This document shows positions 53,527 through 62,801 of a stretch of 64,000 nucleotides of DNA, one piece after another. The stretch lies in the NCBI RefSeq assembly GCF_021440085.1, contig NZ_JAKCPW010000014.1, positions 62,001-126,000 on the forward strand, given 5' to 3'. A program made the translations under genes and the position numbers. Below the pieces are notes generated by a model, which saw nothing but the letters and a program-made list of their open reading frames with translations, made no database searches and was not told the origin of the DNA. The stretch is from Dyadobacter sp. CY261 (GTDB lineage Bacteria; Bacteroidota; Bacteroidia; Cytophagales; Spirosomataceae). The stretch's first letter is position 1, and every line of letters starts with the position of its first letter.

Positions 53527-56283
53527 TTAAAACTTGTATCGTACGCCAAGCAGGTAAGAGCGCTGGTAACGGTCGCGGCGGATGAGCGTTTTGCCGGACA
53601 AATCCTGATGCGGAATGTTGGCATTCGAAGCATTGATATTCTTCATATACACTTCCATAGGGGTGTCGAGCAGGTTGTTGGCTTTCAGGAACACGCCCAG
53701 ACCATTGCGGAATGTCTTTTCGACAGACGCATCCATCTGGACGAAGCCTTTTTGCCAGAGGTCATTGTCGAGGAACTGCGAAACGGTATTGATCCGGTCG
53801 CCGGTGTAGCCGCCCGCCAATTGGGCGTCGATCCCGCTCTTCTGGTTTTTATAGAGCACCGAAAGGTTAGCTACATGTGCGGATTGTCCGTAAAGCGGTC
53901 GGGTCTGATCGACATTGATCGTTTCAAGATCGCCGCTCTCGTTGCGTATGCGCCTGGACTTGGGTGTGGTAATGCGCGAATGGGTGTAGGTATAATTGGC
54001 CTTGATCCCGAACTGTTTTACATATTTGATATAATCGATTTCCAACCCATAATTTTTGGCATTCCCGAAGTTGCCCGGCGAGTAGTAAATATCCTGACCG
54101 CGGATTGCGTCGCGTTGTAATGTGTATTCGATAGGATCTTTGATCATTTTGTAAAAAACCCCCACCATAAATTGCTCCGAGGCCCGCGGAAACATCTCGT
54201 AACGGAGGTCGATATTGTCGGCAATGGCGCGTTTCAGATCGGGATTGCCGCGTTCCTGGTATTCTTCCTGCACAATGCGGTAGGGTACGATCTCGAAGAA
54301 GCCGGGGCGGTTGATCGAGCGGAAGTAGGAGGCCCGCAGATTGATGTGCTCTTCGGGTTTGTATCTGAAATGCAGGCTGGGTAAAATGTCGGTATACTTT
54401 TGCTTGCCATCTGGCCTGTCTTCCCCGATCGGAAAGAGCATGGAATAGCCCTGGTCTGTGGCTTCTGCACGCACTCCGCCCAATATTTCCAGATTCTTGG
54501 TTTCTGCTTTGAACTGCACAAAACCAGCTTTGATCTGTTCGGTCGCATTGTAGTTCAATGCACTTGCTACGGAGCCGCGCGGGTTCTGGATCGTCCAGCG
54601 GATTTGGGTGTAGTTGGTGAAATCTTTTCCGTATTCGGCGAATGGATCGGTCGGACGGAGCTGGTAATTGTTGTAAAAATTGGAGCGCGATTTGTCACGA
54701 AACAATCCCCCGGCTGTCCATTCCACTTGCGCCGAGCCGATCGTCGTGTTGTAGACCAGGTTTAAATAGCCCGAAATATCACGGTCGGAGTTGTGTTCCC
54801 ATCTCCGGGAGGCATCACCCACAGTGGTTTTTCTTTCCTGAAAATTCTCCATGACGCCGGTCAGCGGAACAGTCACGTTGTCGGGCACTTCGTTAGTCGC
54901 TTTGGAATACACCGCCGACCATTGCAATGCAAGCGCATCAAGCAGTTGATGTTTCCCCTGCAAAGTGCTGTTGAAAATTTGCTGCTTGGTCAGCCGCGAG
55001 CGCGTCGAGTAGCCGAGCGTCGCATTGCCAGCCACCGGGTCGTACCCGCCTATCGTGAGCTGCGTGGATTTGACGTCGCGCACCTGCACGTTGGTCAGGT
55101 TCATGAATGCATTATAAAACTGGATCTTGTGCTTGTCATTGATCCGGAAATCCATTTTAGAGTGTAAACCATATCGGATCTGCTGTTCCGAATATGCCCG
55201 TTCGCTCATTTTGGTGAGTGTTTCACCGCGTAATGTGTCCACCGCTTCGGAGTCGAAGAAAAGGCTGTTACTGCCGCGGTGGGTGTTCTGGTAACTGCCA
55301 GCCAGGAGAATTCCCAGCTTGTCGCGCAAAAAACGGTTACCTACCGCTATGCTTCCCAGCAAATTGGGTAGCGGTGTTTTGGATTTGTAATCAACCGGGG
55401 CAGTCGAAAAATCAGCCGGAACAGCATTGTACTGATTTCCATTGCGTTCATATGGTGATTTTGACTGGATATTTCTAAAATCATAGCCCATGAACTTCCG
55501 GTCCATAAAAAGCTCATTATAGCCGGTGGAAACATTGGCAGAAAGCGTAAACTTATCAGGAGCGTCTTTCATGACCATATTCACCGCCCCGCCAATCGCG
55601 TCACCTTCCATCGCGGGTGTTAATGCCTTGTATACTTCGAGTCGTTCAAGAAGGTCGGAAGGGAAAATATCCAGTGGGACGTAACGGTATTTGTTATCAG
55701 GACTCGGGATTTTCACGCCGTTGACAAGCGTGTAATTGTAGCGTTTGTCCATCCCACGCAAAATCGCATACTGGCCGTCGCCGTTGCTGTTCCGTTCAAT
55801 GGAAATACCGGAAATGCGTTGGATCACATTGGCTACGGTCAGGTCGGGCGAAATCTGGATGGTTTTGCCGGAAACGATATTCATCACCTGGCTCGCATTG
55901 CGCTCCATGAGGCGGGCGGTATTGTCACTGGCACCGTCACGTTTTCCCGTCACCGCTACTTCTTGTAGTTTCTGGCCTTCGGCAGCGTCCAGCGACAGGT
56001 CTATCTGTACGGTTTCACTGCTATTGATCGTGAACTCCTTTTGCATCGGCGCGTATGAAATATGCCGGATGTTAAGGCGATAGGATCCTTTTTGCAGATT
56101 GGATATGGTGAAAGAGCCGTCCAGCCCGGAAATGTCGTGCAGGTTGGTTCCTTCAATAGAGATCACAACGCCCAATGCGGGCTCGCCGGTGGCCGCTTCA
56201 AGCAGCTTGCCTTTGAGGGTCCCTGCATGCAGGCTTGTGACTGTAAGCAGTAGGAGGAAGGTATGGAGGAAATTTTGGATCAT
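53527..56283 (-). CDS. TonB-dependent receptor of the phytase locus
   Basis: A 918-residue outer-membrane receptor. ATG 56283 gives a signal peptide (MIQNFLHTFLLLLTVTSLHA); the longer frame to 56424 reads through repeat DNA. A carboxypeptidase-regulatory domain (LKGKLLEAATGEPALGVVIS, about 22-105) is followed by the plug (about 115-240, MERNASQVMNIVSGKTIQIS, EVYKALTPAMEGDAIGGAVN) and a barrel ending RSYLLGVRYKF. It is not SusC-like: it lacks the SusD partner and is related to general TonB receptors. With the phytase downstream it may import a phosphorylated compound or metal complex. No STN domain, so no FecR coupling. Confidence 0.9.
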   Translation of the reverse strand: MIQNFLHTFLLLLTVTSLHAGTLKGKLLEAATGEPALGVVISIEGTNLHDISGLDGSFTISNLQKGSYRLNIRHISYAPMQKEFTINSSETVQIDLSLDAAEGQKLQEVAVTGKRDGASDNTARLMERNASQVMNIVSGKTIQISPDLTVANVIQRISGISIERNSNGDGQYAILRGMDKRYNYTLVNGVKIPSPDNKYRYVPLDIFPSDLLERLEVYKALTPAMEGDAIGGAVNMVMKDAPDKFTLSANVSTGYNELFMDRKFMGYDFRNIQSKSPYERNGNQYNAVPADFSTAPVDYKSKTPLPNLLGSIAVGNRFLRDKLGILLAGSYQNTHRGSNSLFFDSEAVDTLRGETLTKMSERAYSEQQIRYGLHSKMDFRINDKHKIQFYNAFMNLTNVQVRDVKSTQLTIGGYDPVAGNATLGYSTRSRLTKQQIFNSTLQGKHQLLDALALQWSAVYSKATNEVPDNVTVPLTGVMENFQERKTTVGDASRRWEHNSDRDISGYLNLVYNTTIGSAQVEWTAGGLFRDKSRSNFYNNYQLRPTDPFAEYGKDFTNYTQIRWTIQNPRGSVASALNYNATEQIKAGFVQFKAETKNLEILGGVRAEATDQGYSMLFPIGEDRPDGKQKYTDILPSLHFRYKPEEHINLRASYFRSINRPGFFEIVPYRIVQEEYQERGNPDLKRAIADNIDLRYEMFPRASEQFMVGVFYKMIKDPIEYTLQRDAIRGQDIYYSPGNFGNAKNYGLEIDYIKYVKQFGIKANYTYTHSRITTPKSRRIRNESGDLETINVDQTRPLYGQSAHVANLSVLYKNQKSGIDAQLAGGYTGDRINTVSQFLDNDLWQKGFVQMDASVEKTFRNGLGVFLKANNLLDTPMEVYMKNINASNANIPHQDLSGKTLIRRDRYQRSYLLGVRYKF

Positions 56284-56310
56284 CGCATCAAAAATCTGAG
56301 TAAATACCGG

Positions 56311-56344
56311 TGGCCGGCTGTCCGCGGTCGGCGGTCGGCCCGCC
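56311..56344. repeat. GACCGCC-type heptamer repeat upstream of the TonB receptor
   Basis: On the minus strand the units GACCGCC, GACCGCG and GACAGCC follow each other within GGCGGGCCGACCGCCGACCG and beyond. The unit is the same as in the repeat at 38261. It starts 28 bases upstream of the receptor ATG. Confidence 0.6.
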
Positions 56345-56552
56345 ATTCCCGTTGACGATGCGAAGGTGTGCAGAACGAACTGAGTGATCCAAATGTGGCC
56401 CGTTAACAAAAGGGCAACAGGCAATTTCAGAGCGTTACATCAAGGCAACAAGGTGTTGTTTCTTCTATTAAGGAACTGATATTCAGCAAGTTAAATGTCT
56501 ATTTGCTGCCATTATGTTTGTGTTACGACAGTATTAACAAACTGTTAACCAG

Positions 56553-58217
56553 TTAAATGGACTGGATATAGGCGGAAAGGTTGTCACCCGCAGCAATGTT
56601 CAGTTTTTTCCGTAAGCGGTGGCGGATTACGCGTAGGCTGTCCTGCGAAATGCCAAGGAGCGTGGCAATGTCGGTAGAGGTCAGGTTCATTTTGATGAGG
56701 GCGATGAGCCGGAGGTCGTTGGCGGTCAGCGGGCCGGTTTGCAGTTGCAGTCGGTCGAAAAACGACTGGTGAACCTGCTCGAATATGCCCCGGAATTCTT
56801 CCCAGTGCTGGTTGTCCTGCAAGCCTTCGCTGATTTGTTCAGAAAGCGATTTGATCTGCTTCCGCTGGTCACGCTTGTCGTCCTTAATCATTTCGTCGAG
56901 CTTGGTGCGGAGATCTTCCAGGAGCTGGTTCTTCCGGATGATGTGCAATGTGTAACTGCTCAATTCCTGCGTTTTGGTTTCGAGCTGCTGTTTGAGGTTT
57001 TCTTCTTCAAGCTTCTTGTTTTTCAATTCAACTTCCATGAGCTGATTTTGCGCCTCATACACCTGCTTATGCTGTGCGCGGAGCTTCTGCTCGTTCCTGA
57101 TTTTGAGCCGTTGCTGGCTGATGATTAATGCTGCTACGACGATCACAAGTATAATCACGACAACCGTAGCAATGGATATGAGCGTATCGATGCGCCGGGC
57201 CTGTGTAAGCTGAGCTATTTCATTGTCCTTTTTTTCGATCTCATAAAGCGTTTGCAGCAAAGCGAGTTGCTTGTTACTTTCTTCGGAGTAAATGTCATTG
57301 AGCAGGCTGCGGCTTAATGTGAGGTAATGGAATGCGCTGTCGTTGCGGCTCAGCAGGTTGTATGCTTTGGCCATGTCGTTATAGGCGCTGGAAATCTGAT
57401 AGCGTTCTCCGTTGCTTTGGGCGAGCTGTAAAGATTGCATGCTGTATTTCAACCCTTCGCGAAACTGCCCTGTTTTACGGAGCACATCCCCGAGATTATT
57501 CACGACCTCCACCTGTGCGCGGGCATTGTGCGTCTGTGCATTCAGCGCGTGGGCTTTGTTGAAATAGAAAAAAGCCGAATCGTATTTTTCGAGATCTTCG
57601 TAAATGCTTCCGATATTTTCATAAATCTTCGCGGCACCATCGATATGGCGGTCGAGCTGGTAGGATTGCAGGGCTTTTTGCTGGAAGTAGAATGCACTGT
57701 CGTACATTTCGCGCTTTTCGTAGAGGTGCCCAATGCGCCCATAAATCTCCGCCTTGCCTGACTCCTGTTTTAAGTTTTTGTAAATGCCCAGGGCTTCGTC
57801 ATATTGTTTTCGTGCCAGTTGCGGCCTGCGCGTGCGGTAGTAAAGTTCGCCGAGCATATTCAGGTTTTCGGCCAGTGATTTCTTCTCGTTCAGGTTGCGG
57901 TAAATCTTCTCGGCTTGCAGCAAGTAATCCAGCGACTGCGGATAATGTCCCGAAATAAACAGCAGTCCGCCGATCTGCTGCAAATACCCTGCGGCTTCCT
58001 TTTCGTTGCTTTGCTTCACCGAACTATTGTAATTCGCCTTCAATTGGAGCAGGAGCGAGTCCGGATTCTGGGGGCTGGCCGAAATAGTGTGTTCTGTCTC
58101 CACTAATTGGCTGGTCTGCGCAGATGAATGCAATGCCGAAATCATCCAAATCAAGATCAGAATGATGCCGAATAAAACAGGAGGGACGGGATGCTTTTGG
58201 GCGCGGCCGGTATACAT
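56553..58217 (-). CDS. TPR-containing membrane regulator with LuxR-type helix-turn-helix
   Basis: A 554-residue protein. N-terminal hydrophobic segment (FGIILILIWMISALHSSAQ), several TPRs (about 55-320, LAENLNMLGELYYRTRRPQL, AEIYGRIGHLYEKREMYDSA), one membrane segment (TLISIATVVVIILVIVVAAL, about 345-365), a coiled coil (about 375-450) and a C-terminal LuxR-like DNA-binding domain (LTANDLRLIALIKMNLTSTD, IATLLGISQDSLRVIRHRL). The layout is a periplasmic TPR sensor joined to cytoplasmic DNA binding, common in Bacteroidota. It lies just upstream of the TonB receptor/phytase operon on the same strand and may regulate it. The 269-base gap 56284-56552 holds the heptamer repeat and no gene. Confidence 0.82.
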   Translation of the reverse strand: MYTGRAQKHPVPPVLFGIILILIWMISALHSSAQTSQLVETEHTISASPQNPDSLLLQLKANYNSSVKQSNEKEAAGYLQQIGGLLFISGHYPQSLDYLLQAEKIYRNLNEKKSLAENLNMLGELYYRTRRPQLARKQYDEALGIYKNLKQESGKAEIYGRIGHLYEKREMYDSAFYFQQKALQSYQLDRHIDGAAKIYENIGSIYEDLEKYDSAFFYFNKAHALNAQTHNARAQVEVVNNLGDVLRKTGQFREGLKYSMQSLQLAQSNGERYQISSAYNDMAKAYNLLSRNDSAFHYLTLSRSLLNDIYSEESNKQLALLQTLYEIEKKDNEIAQLTQARRIDTLISIATVVVIILVIVVAALIISQQRLKIRNEQKLRAQHKQVYEAQNQLMEVELKNKKLEEENLKQQLETKTQELSSYTLHIIRKNQLLEDLRTKLDEMIKDDKRDQRKQIKSLSEQISEGLQDNQHWEEFRGIFEQVHQSFFDRLQLQTGPLTANDLRLIALIKMNLTSTDIATLLGISQDSLRVIRHRLRKKLNIAAGDNLSAYIQSI

Positions 58218-58280
58218 GGCAGATAGCGCTGGGTTAATTTACATGCAAGTTACACCCGACGGGCCTGCGTGAATGCGAAA

Positions 58281-58304
58281 AGCCATTGAAATACATCAAT
58301 GGCT
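58281..58304 (-). terminator. Intrinsic terminator of xylA
   Basis: AGCCATTGA (58281-58289) and TCAATGGCT (58296-58304) form a 9-bp stem. On the minus strand it is followed by TTT and lies 40 bases beyond the xylose isomerase stop. Confidence 0.75.
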
Positions 58305-58343
58305 CTCGCAAATTTAATATTTAGGTAATAGCCAGCCAGCGTC

Positions 58344-59672
58344 TCAGAGGAAACGGCTGATCAGATTTTCCAGGTATTCCTGTTTGCCGGAAGTGGTTGC
58401 GGGCTCGCCTTTGGTAGCAGCGTGCTCGAAGAGGTCTTCCAGTTTCAGTGCGCCTTTTTCATATTCGGCACCTTTGCCGCCGTCGAAGCTTGCGTAGCGG
58501 TTTTTGCGGATTTTCTCATATTCACCGTTTTGGATGATTTTGTCGGCAATAACCAATGCACGTGCCACGGTGTCGATACCGCCGATGTGTGCGTGGAACA
58601 CATCGTCCACATCGGTCGAGTTGCGACGGCGTTTCGCGTCGAAGTTGATACCACCACCCTGCAATCCGCCTGCATTCAGGATCACGAGTAATGCCCGTGT
58701 CCATTCAGCCACGTCGTTCGGGAACTGGTCGGTATCCCAGCCGTTTTGGTAATCTCCGCGGTTAGCGTCGATTGAGCCCAGGATGCCTGCGTCGGCAGCT
58801 ACCTGCAATTCGTGTTCGAAAGTATGGCCGGCCAATGTGGCGTGGTTTACTTCGAGGTTCAGGCTGAAATCACCGAGCAGGTCATGCTGGCGCAGGAAGC
58901 CGATCACGGTCGCTGCGTCATAGTCGTATTGGTGCTTGGTAGGCTCGCAAGGTTTTGGCTCGATGAAGAATTTACCTTTGAAACCATTGGCACGGGCATA
59001 AGCCACGGAGATTTTCAGGATTTGCGCAAAGTGCTCCTGCTCGCGTTTCATGTCGGTGTTCAAAAGGCTCATGTAGCCTTCGCGACCACCCCAGAACACG
59101 TAGTTTTCACCGCCTAATGCAATCGTCGCATCCAATGCCATTTTGACTTGCGCACCGGCATGTGCCACTACGTCGAAATCAGGGTTAGTGGAAGCACCGT
59201 TCATATAGCGATGGTGACTGAAAAGGTTGGCAGTTCCCCAAAGTAGCTTCACGCCGGAATCCTTCTGCTTTTGTCCCAGATATTCAGTCAGGGCTTGCAG
59301 GCGCTTTTCGTTGGTACGAACGTCGTCGGCATAATCCACCACATCCAGATCGTGGAAGCAATAGTAAGGCAGGCCCAGTTTGGTAATGAACTCAAATGCA
59401 GCGTCAGCTTTGTCTTTGGCGCGGTCAACGGCATCAGGTTTTTTATCCCATGGGTAAAAAAGTGTAGGTCCGCCAAAAGGGTCGAGACCTGCCCCGCAGA
59501 AAGTATGCCAGTAAGCCACCGCGAAACGCAAGTGGTCTTTCATCGTTTTGCCAGCGATGATACGGTTTTCATCGTACCAGCGGTAAGCCAGTGGATTGTC
59601 AGTTTCGGGCCCTTCATAAGCGATTTTGCCGATGCCCTTGAAATACTCCTGTTCTCCGAGTAGAATGCTCAT
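58344..59672 (-). CDS. xylA: Xylose isomerase
   Basis: A 442-residue class II xylose isomerase, full length for the class. Signature segments are YYCFHDLDV (catalytic His), WGTANLFSHHRYMNGASTNP, NYVFWGGREGYMSLLNTDM, KFFIEPKPCEPTKHQYD (metal Glu and Lys), LEVNHATLAGHTFEHELQ and GSIDANRGDYQNGWDTDQFP (metal Asp). It converts D-xylose to D-xylulose in the cytoplasm with two divalent metals. It is monocistronic: a terminator separates it from the ppiD-like gene and another follows it; no xylulokinase is in the window. A GH43 in PUL 1 could supply xylose, but this link is inference. Confidence 0.97.
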   Translation of the reverse strand: MSILLGEQEYFKGIGKIAYEGPETDNPLAYRWYDENRIIAGKTMKDHLRFAVAYWHTFCGAGLDPFGGPTLFYPWDKKPDAVDRAKDKADAAFEFITKLGLPYYCFHDLDVVDYADDVRTNEKRLQALTEYLGQKQKDSGVKLLWGTANLFSHHRYMNGASTNPDFDVVAHAGAQVKMALDATIALGGENYVFWGGREGYMSLLNTDMKREQEHFAQILKISVAYARANGFKGKFFIEPKPCEPTKHQYDYDAATVIGFLRQHDLLGDFSLNLEVNHATLAGHTFEHELQVAADAGILGSIDANRGDYQNGWDTDQFPNDVAEWTRALLVILNAGGLQGGGINFDAKRRRNSTDVDDVFHAHIGGIDTVARALVIADKIIQNGEYEKIRKNRYASFDGGKGAEYEKGALKLEDLFEHAATKGEPATTSGKQEYLENLISRFL

Positions 59673-59803
59673 TTTAATGTAGTTAATCGTTTTTTAAGGC
59701 TAAACAAGAAATGCCGAAGCGAAGCAATAAGGAACGCCATCGTCCCTTCTTCAATCCTCCCTTTTCTCCTTTATTAATTAATAAGTGTAGGATTGACATT
59801 TCA

Positions 59804-59843
59804 TACTGCAATACTATCACTTTTTTCGGAAAATTTTGCAGTA
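59804..59843. promoter_or_regulatory. Inverted repeat upstream of xylA
   Basis: TACTGCAA (59804-59811) is the exact inverse of TTGCAGTA (59836-59843), 24 bases between, about 130-170 bases upstream of the xylA start. A looping operator or coincidence; the gap 59673-59848 has no gene. Confidence 0.35.
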
Positions 59844-59848
59844 CAAAT

Positions 59849-59886
59849 AAAAAGAGGAGCAGATTTAATTTCTGCTCCTCTTTTTT
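59849..59886 (-). terminator. Intrinsic terminator of the ppiD-like gene
   Basis: AAAAAGAGGAGCAGA (59849-59863) and TCTGCTCCTCTTTTT (59871-59885) form a perfect 15-bp stem with flanking A and T runs, so it works on both strands. It separates the foldase gene from xylA. Confidence 0.92.
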
Positions 59887-59909
59887 GCTGAGATTTTTAC
59901 TGAAGTCGA

Positions 59910-62027
59910 TCAGAAGAATTTCGCGCGGTGATCTTCGATTTTGGCGTTCTCACGAATGGCCTCGTTTACCAGGTAAGACATACGGCTTTCCAGTGACTGG
60001 GTCAGTTGTGTTTTGTACTGTGTAAAGTCTGCTATTTTCGGAGCGTCGGTTTTGTTGATCAGTTCCACCACAAACACACCGTTTTCACCGGTGAACACAC
60101 CCGATTTCTGACCTGCCTTCAAACCGAATGCTTTTCCAAGCGCGATAGGATCGAAACCAGCGCTGGTCAGGAAGCCTGTGGCAAGAGAAATGTCGTTAGC
60201 GGATTCAACCAATGCACCAGCACCATATTTTTTGGCGATATCTTCGAGTGATCCGGTGGCGCCTTTGAGCTTAGCAGTGATTTGCTCTGCTTTAATCTGG
60301 TTACGGACTTTGGTAGTCAGCTCGTCGCGGAAATCATCCACCTTCACATCTTTCGCGTCCGATTTGCCGGTCAATACCGCTACTACATATTGTTCTTCTG
60401 TTTCAAAAACAGGTGATACGTTTGACGTTTTAGTGTCGTCTTTGAATGCCCATCTTACGATTTCACGTGCATTCTGGATAGCATTGATATTCGTTGCCGA
60501 TTCAGGAATGCGGTTTGCATTCGCCAGAACCAACGCTTTGTTCTTCTTAACAGCTTCTTCGAATTGTTCGCGGCTTTTTACCGTGTTGGCAAACTCATCC
60601 GCTTTTCTGTAAGCCTCGTCGCGGGTTGCCTGGCTTGGCGCGATCGTTTTACCGATTGTCGCGATGCGGTACAACGTGTTTGTTTTCGGGGCAGTTACTT
60701 TAATGATGTGAAATCCAAACTGGCTTTCTACCAGACGTGGGATCAGACCAGGGGCAGATGCCGAGAAAACAGCTTCTTCAAATGGCTTTACCATCGCCCC
60801 GTTGTTCTGGAAGTAACCCACATCACCGCCACGCTGTGCCGAACCAGGGTCAGCGCTGGATGTTGCCGCCAGCGCTTCGAAGTTAGCGCCTGCTTTAATT
60901 TGTGCAAGAATGCCTTCTGCTTTCGTGCGAGCGGCAGTTTTCGCAGAGTCCGACTGGTTTTCCGCACGGATCAGGATGTGGCTCGCTTTTGCCGAGTACA
61001 CGGAATCAGCACGGGTTCCGCCGTATTTGTAGATATAATAGGTATTGCCTTCACGGTAAGGTCCGTAAACACCACCCGGAACGAATGTTTTTACAGCTTC
61101 TTTCAACTGGTCGGTCATGGTAGCGTACGACTGGTTGATCGGTGTAGGAATGTCGCTGTTCATCGCAGCGAATGCTGAGTCGCTTTGTGCGGTAGCAAGG
61201 CCGCGTGCGAGTTCTTTGATCTCGTTGTACAACGCAGCGCTGTCGTCTTTCGCAGGCTGAACCGGGAACGTTACGTACTCGATTGAGCGGGTATCGGTTC
61301 CTTTATATTCTTTTTTGTGCGCCCCAAGGTATTCTTCGAGCTGCGCATCTGTTACTTTAATGGTAGTATCTACAACCGAGAAATAAGGTACATAAAGGTA
61401 ACGCAGGTTGGCTTTGGTATTTTGCGCTATGTACTCTTTTTCAGATTGTGCTTTCGGAATGTACGTCGAAAGGCGAAGCATATTTTCATATTTCGCGCGG
61501 GTACGTTCTTCCCGAAGGCTGTTCTCGAAGTTTTCCCACGATTTTTGTTGTTCCAGGGGAAGTGTCTTGAGGTTTTTCAGGTAGTTGATCACCGCATTCT
61601 TGTCGAAACGGCCAGTGGTCGGATCTGAAAAAGCTTGCAGAATCGATGGGCTGATGTGGTTGCCCTGCACCATATCGTACAGTTCTTCGTCGGTTACGTT
61701 CAGTCCCAGTTTATCGTATTGCTTTTTGTAAGCAATGTCCACCACGAATTGGTTCCACGCCTGATCTCTCAGCGAAGCCAGTTCGCCTTCATTCAGGCTG
61801 CGACCCGACTGTGCCTCGTAATTCTGGCGGAACCCGTCTACCCGGCTTTGAAAATCTTTGATATTAATTTCTTTCCCGGCAATCTCTCCCACAGTCTGGT
61901 TGTCGTTGCCGCCCAAGAGGGAATTAGGGCCCAGCAAATCGCCTCCAACCATAAAAAGAATTAAACTGATAGCGATAACCGTAACGGCTATCCCGGATTT
62001 TTCTCTGATTTTGTTAATTAAAGCCAT
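59910..62027 (-). CDS. PpiD-like peptidyl-prolyl isomerase, membrane anchored
   Basis: A 705-residue periplasmic foldase anchored by one N-terminal membrane segment (AVTVIAISLILFMVGGDLL, about 14-32). A SurA/PpiD N-terminal chaperone domain follows (about 45-200, EIAGKEINIKDFQSRVDGF), then one parvulin domain (about 345-450, AKASHILIRAENQ, GGDVGYFQNNGAMVKPFEEA, SQFGFHIIKV) and a long C-terminal chaperone part. It assists outer-membrane protein folding, plausible for a genome rich in SusC and SusD. Length and layout match Bacteroidota PpiD/SurA-type proteins. Confidence 0.92.
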   Translation of the reverse strand: MALINKIREKSGIAVTVIAISLILFMVGGDLLGPNSLLGGNDNQTVGEIAGKEINIKDFQSRVDGFRQNYEAQSGRSLNEGELASLRDQAWNQFVVDIAYKKQYDKLGLNVTDEELYDMVQGNHISPSILQAFSDPTTGRFDKNAVINYLKNLKTLPLEQQKSWENFENSLREERTRAKYENMLRLSTYIPKAQSEKEYIAQNTKANLRYLYVPYFSVVDTTIKVTDAQLEEYLGAHKKEYKGTDTRSIEYVTFPVQPAKDDSAALYNEIKELARGLATAQSDSAFAAMNSDIPTPINQSYATMTDQLKEAVKTFVPGGVYGPYREGNTYYIYKYGGTRADSVYSAKASHILIRAENQSDSAKTAARTKAEGILAQIKAGANFEALAATSSADPGSAQRGGDVGYFQNNGAMVKPFEEAVFSASAPGLIPRLVESQFGFHIIKVTAPKTNTLYRIATIGKTIAPSQATRDEAYRKADEFANTVKSREQFEEAVKKNKALVLANANRIPESATNINAIQNAREIVRWAFKDDTKTSNVSPVFETEEQYVVAVLTGKSDAKDVKVDDFRDELTTKVRNQIKAEQITAKLKGATGSLEDIAKKYGAGALVESANDISLATGFLTSAGFDPIALGKAFGLKAGQKSGVFTGENGVFVVELINKTDAPKIADFTQYKTQLTQSLESRMSYLVNEAIRENAKIEDHRAKFF

Positions 62028-62165
62028 TTTCTCGATTCAAATTAGTGCGCAAAATAAAAAGTTTTCTTGATGGAATGCAAGGCCTTACACTCCTATTTAC
62101 AATTATTGGCAACATCCGAGCGTTGCGCGGCGCATCAGAGCGAACAAGAAGGGGCATTCAAGGCT

Positions 62166-62636
62166 TTAATACATGTGTTTCAGATTGAAAGCGTACAGGA
62201 TAGCCATAAAGATGCTAAAAAAAACACCTGCCATGGCTGTGATGACGCCCATCCAGCCACCGATCATCAATAACGGGGCCGCAAATGCGACGGCTATGCC
62301 ACCCAGGTAGAGGTAATATCCCCGTCTCTGGAGATTCCACATCAGATAAGCCGCATACAATGACAGTGACTCAAAAATAAGCATGATGATGGCGCCGGTT
62401 TTGATATTTTCGGCGGTAGTTTGCTCAATCACCGCTTCGAACATCCTGTCCATGGTTTTGGCCTCGGCGGTTTGTTGCTGGCGGTCGAGGTTTTCACGGA
62501 CGGCTTCAAACGTTTCGCGCGTTTTGTCGGCGGTAATGCCGGGGTTCCAGAGTCTTTCGGACTGGGTCCAAAGCCCTGAAACGGCACTCATGAAGGTAAG
62601 AAAACACAAAATGGTAAGGAACGTGGGGCGATTCAC
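62166..62636 (-). CDS. Hypothetical four-span membrane protein
   Basis: A 156-residue protein of unknown family. There is one hydrophobic N-terminal segment (TFLTILCFLTFMSAVSGLW), a charged loop of about 55 residues (about 25-78) and three further spans (GAIIMLIFESLSLYAAYLM, GGIAVAFAAPLLMIGGWMG, TAMAGVFFSIFMAILYAF). No catalytic motif is seen. It lies 138 bases upstream of the foldase gene, on the same strand, and divergent from the SCP2 gene. Function is unknown. Confidence 0.75.
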   Translation of the reverse strand: MNRPTFLTILCFLTFMSAVSGLWTQSERLWNPGITADKTRETFEAVRENLDRQQQTAEAKTMDRMFEAVIEQTTAENIKTGAIIMLIFESLSLYAAYLMWNLQRRGYYLYLGGIAVAFAAPLLMIGGWMGVITAMAGVFFSIFMAILYAFNLKHMY

Positions 62637-62723
62637 AGCAGCACTCTTTCAGTTAGTAACGATCAGCAGATTGTCTGATGATGGATGTAAAATTTGCGGT
62701 TTTCGGTGAAAACACCAAAGGCA

Positions 62724-62754
62724 TTTGAATATTCTTCCAGCGGGCATACATTTG
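62724..62754 (+). promoter_or_regulatory. Bacteroidota consensus promoter of the SCP2 gene
   Basis: TTTG (62724-62727), exactly 19 bases, then TACATTTG (62747-62754), a perfect match to TTTG-N19-TAnnTTTG. It lies about 50 bases before the ATG at 62802, in the divergent region facing the four-span membrane gene. Confidence 0.75.
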
Positions 62755-62801
62755 TCGTTTTTTAATCCAATAAAACTCAAATTCTCTAACAAACGGTACT
62801 T

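Noticed and set aside
56284..56424. 47-residue N-terminal extension of the TonB receptor
   Set aside because: It reads through the heptamer repeat region and lacks a signal-peptide start; the ATG at 56283 begins a good signal peptide.
58309..58316. TAAATTTG on the minus strand as promoter of the TPR regulator
   Set aside because: No TTG or TTTG lies at the right distance upstream, and the predicted start would fall inside the xylA terminator hairpin.
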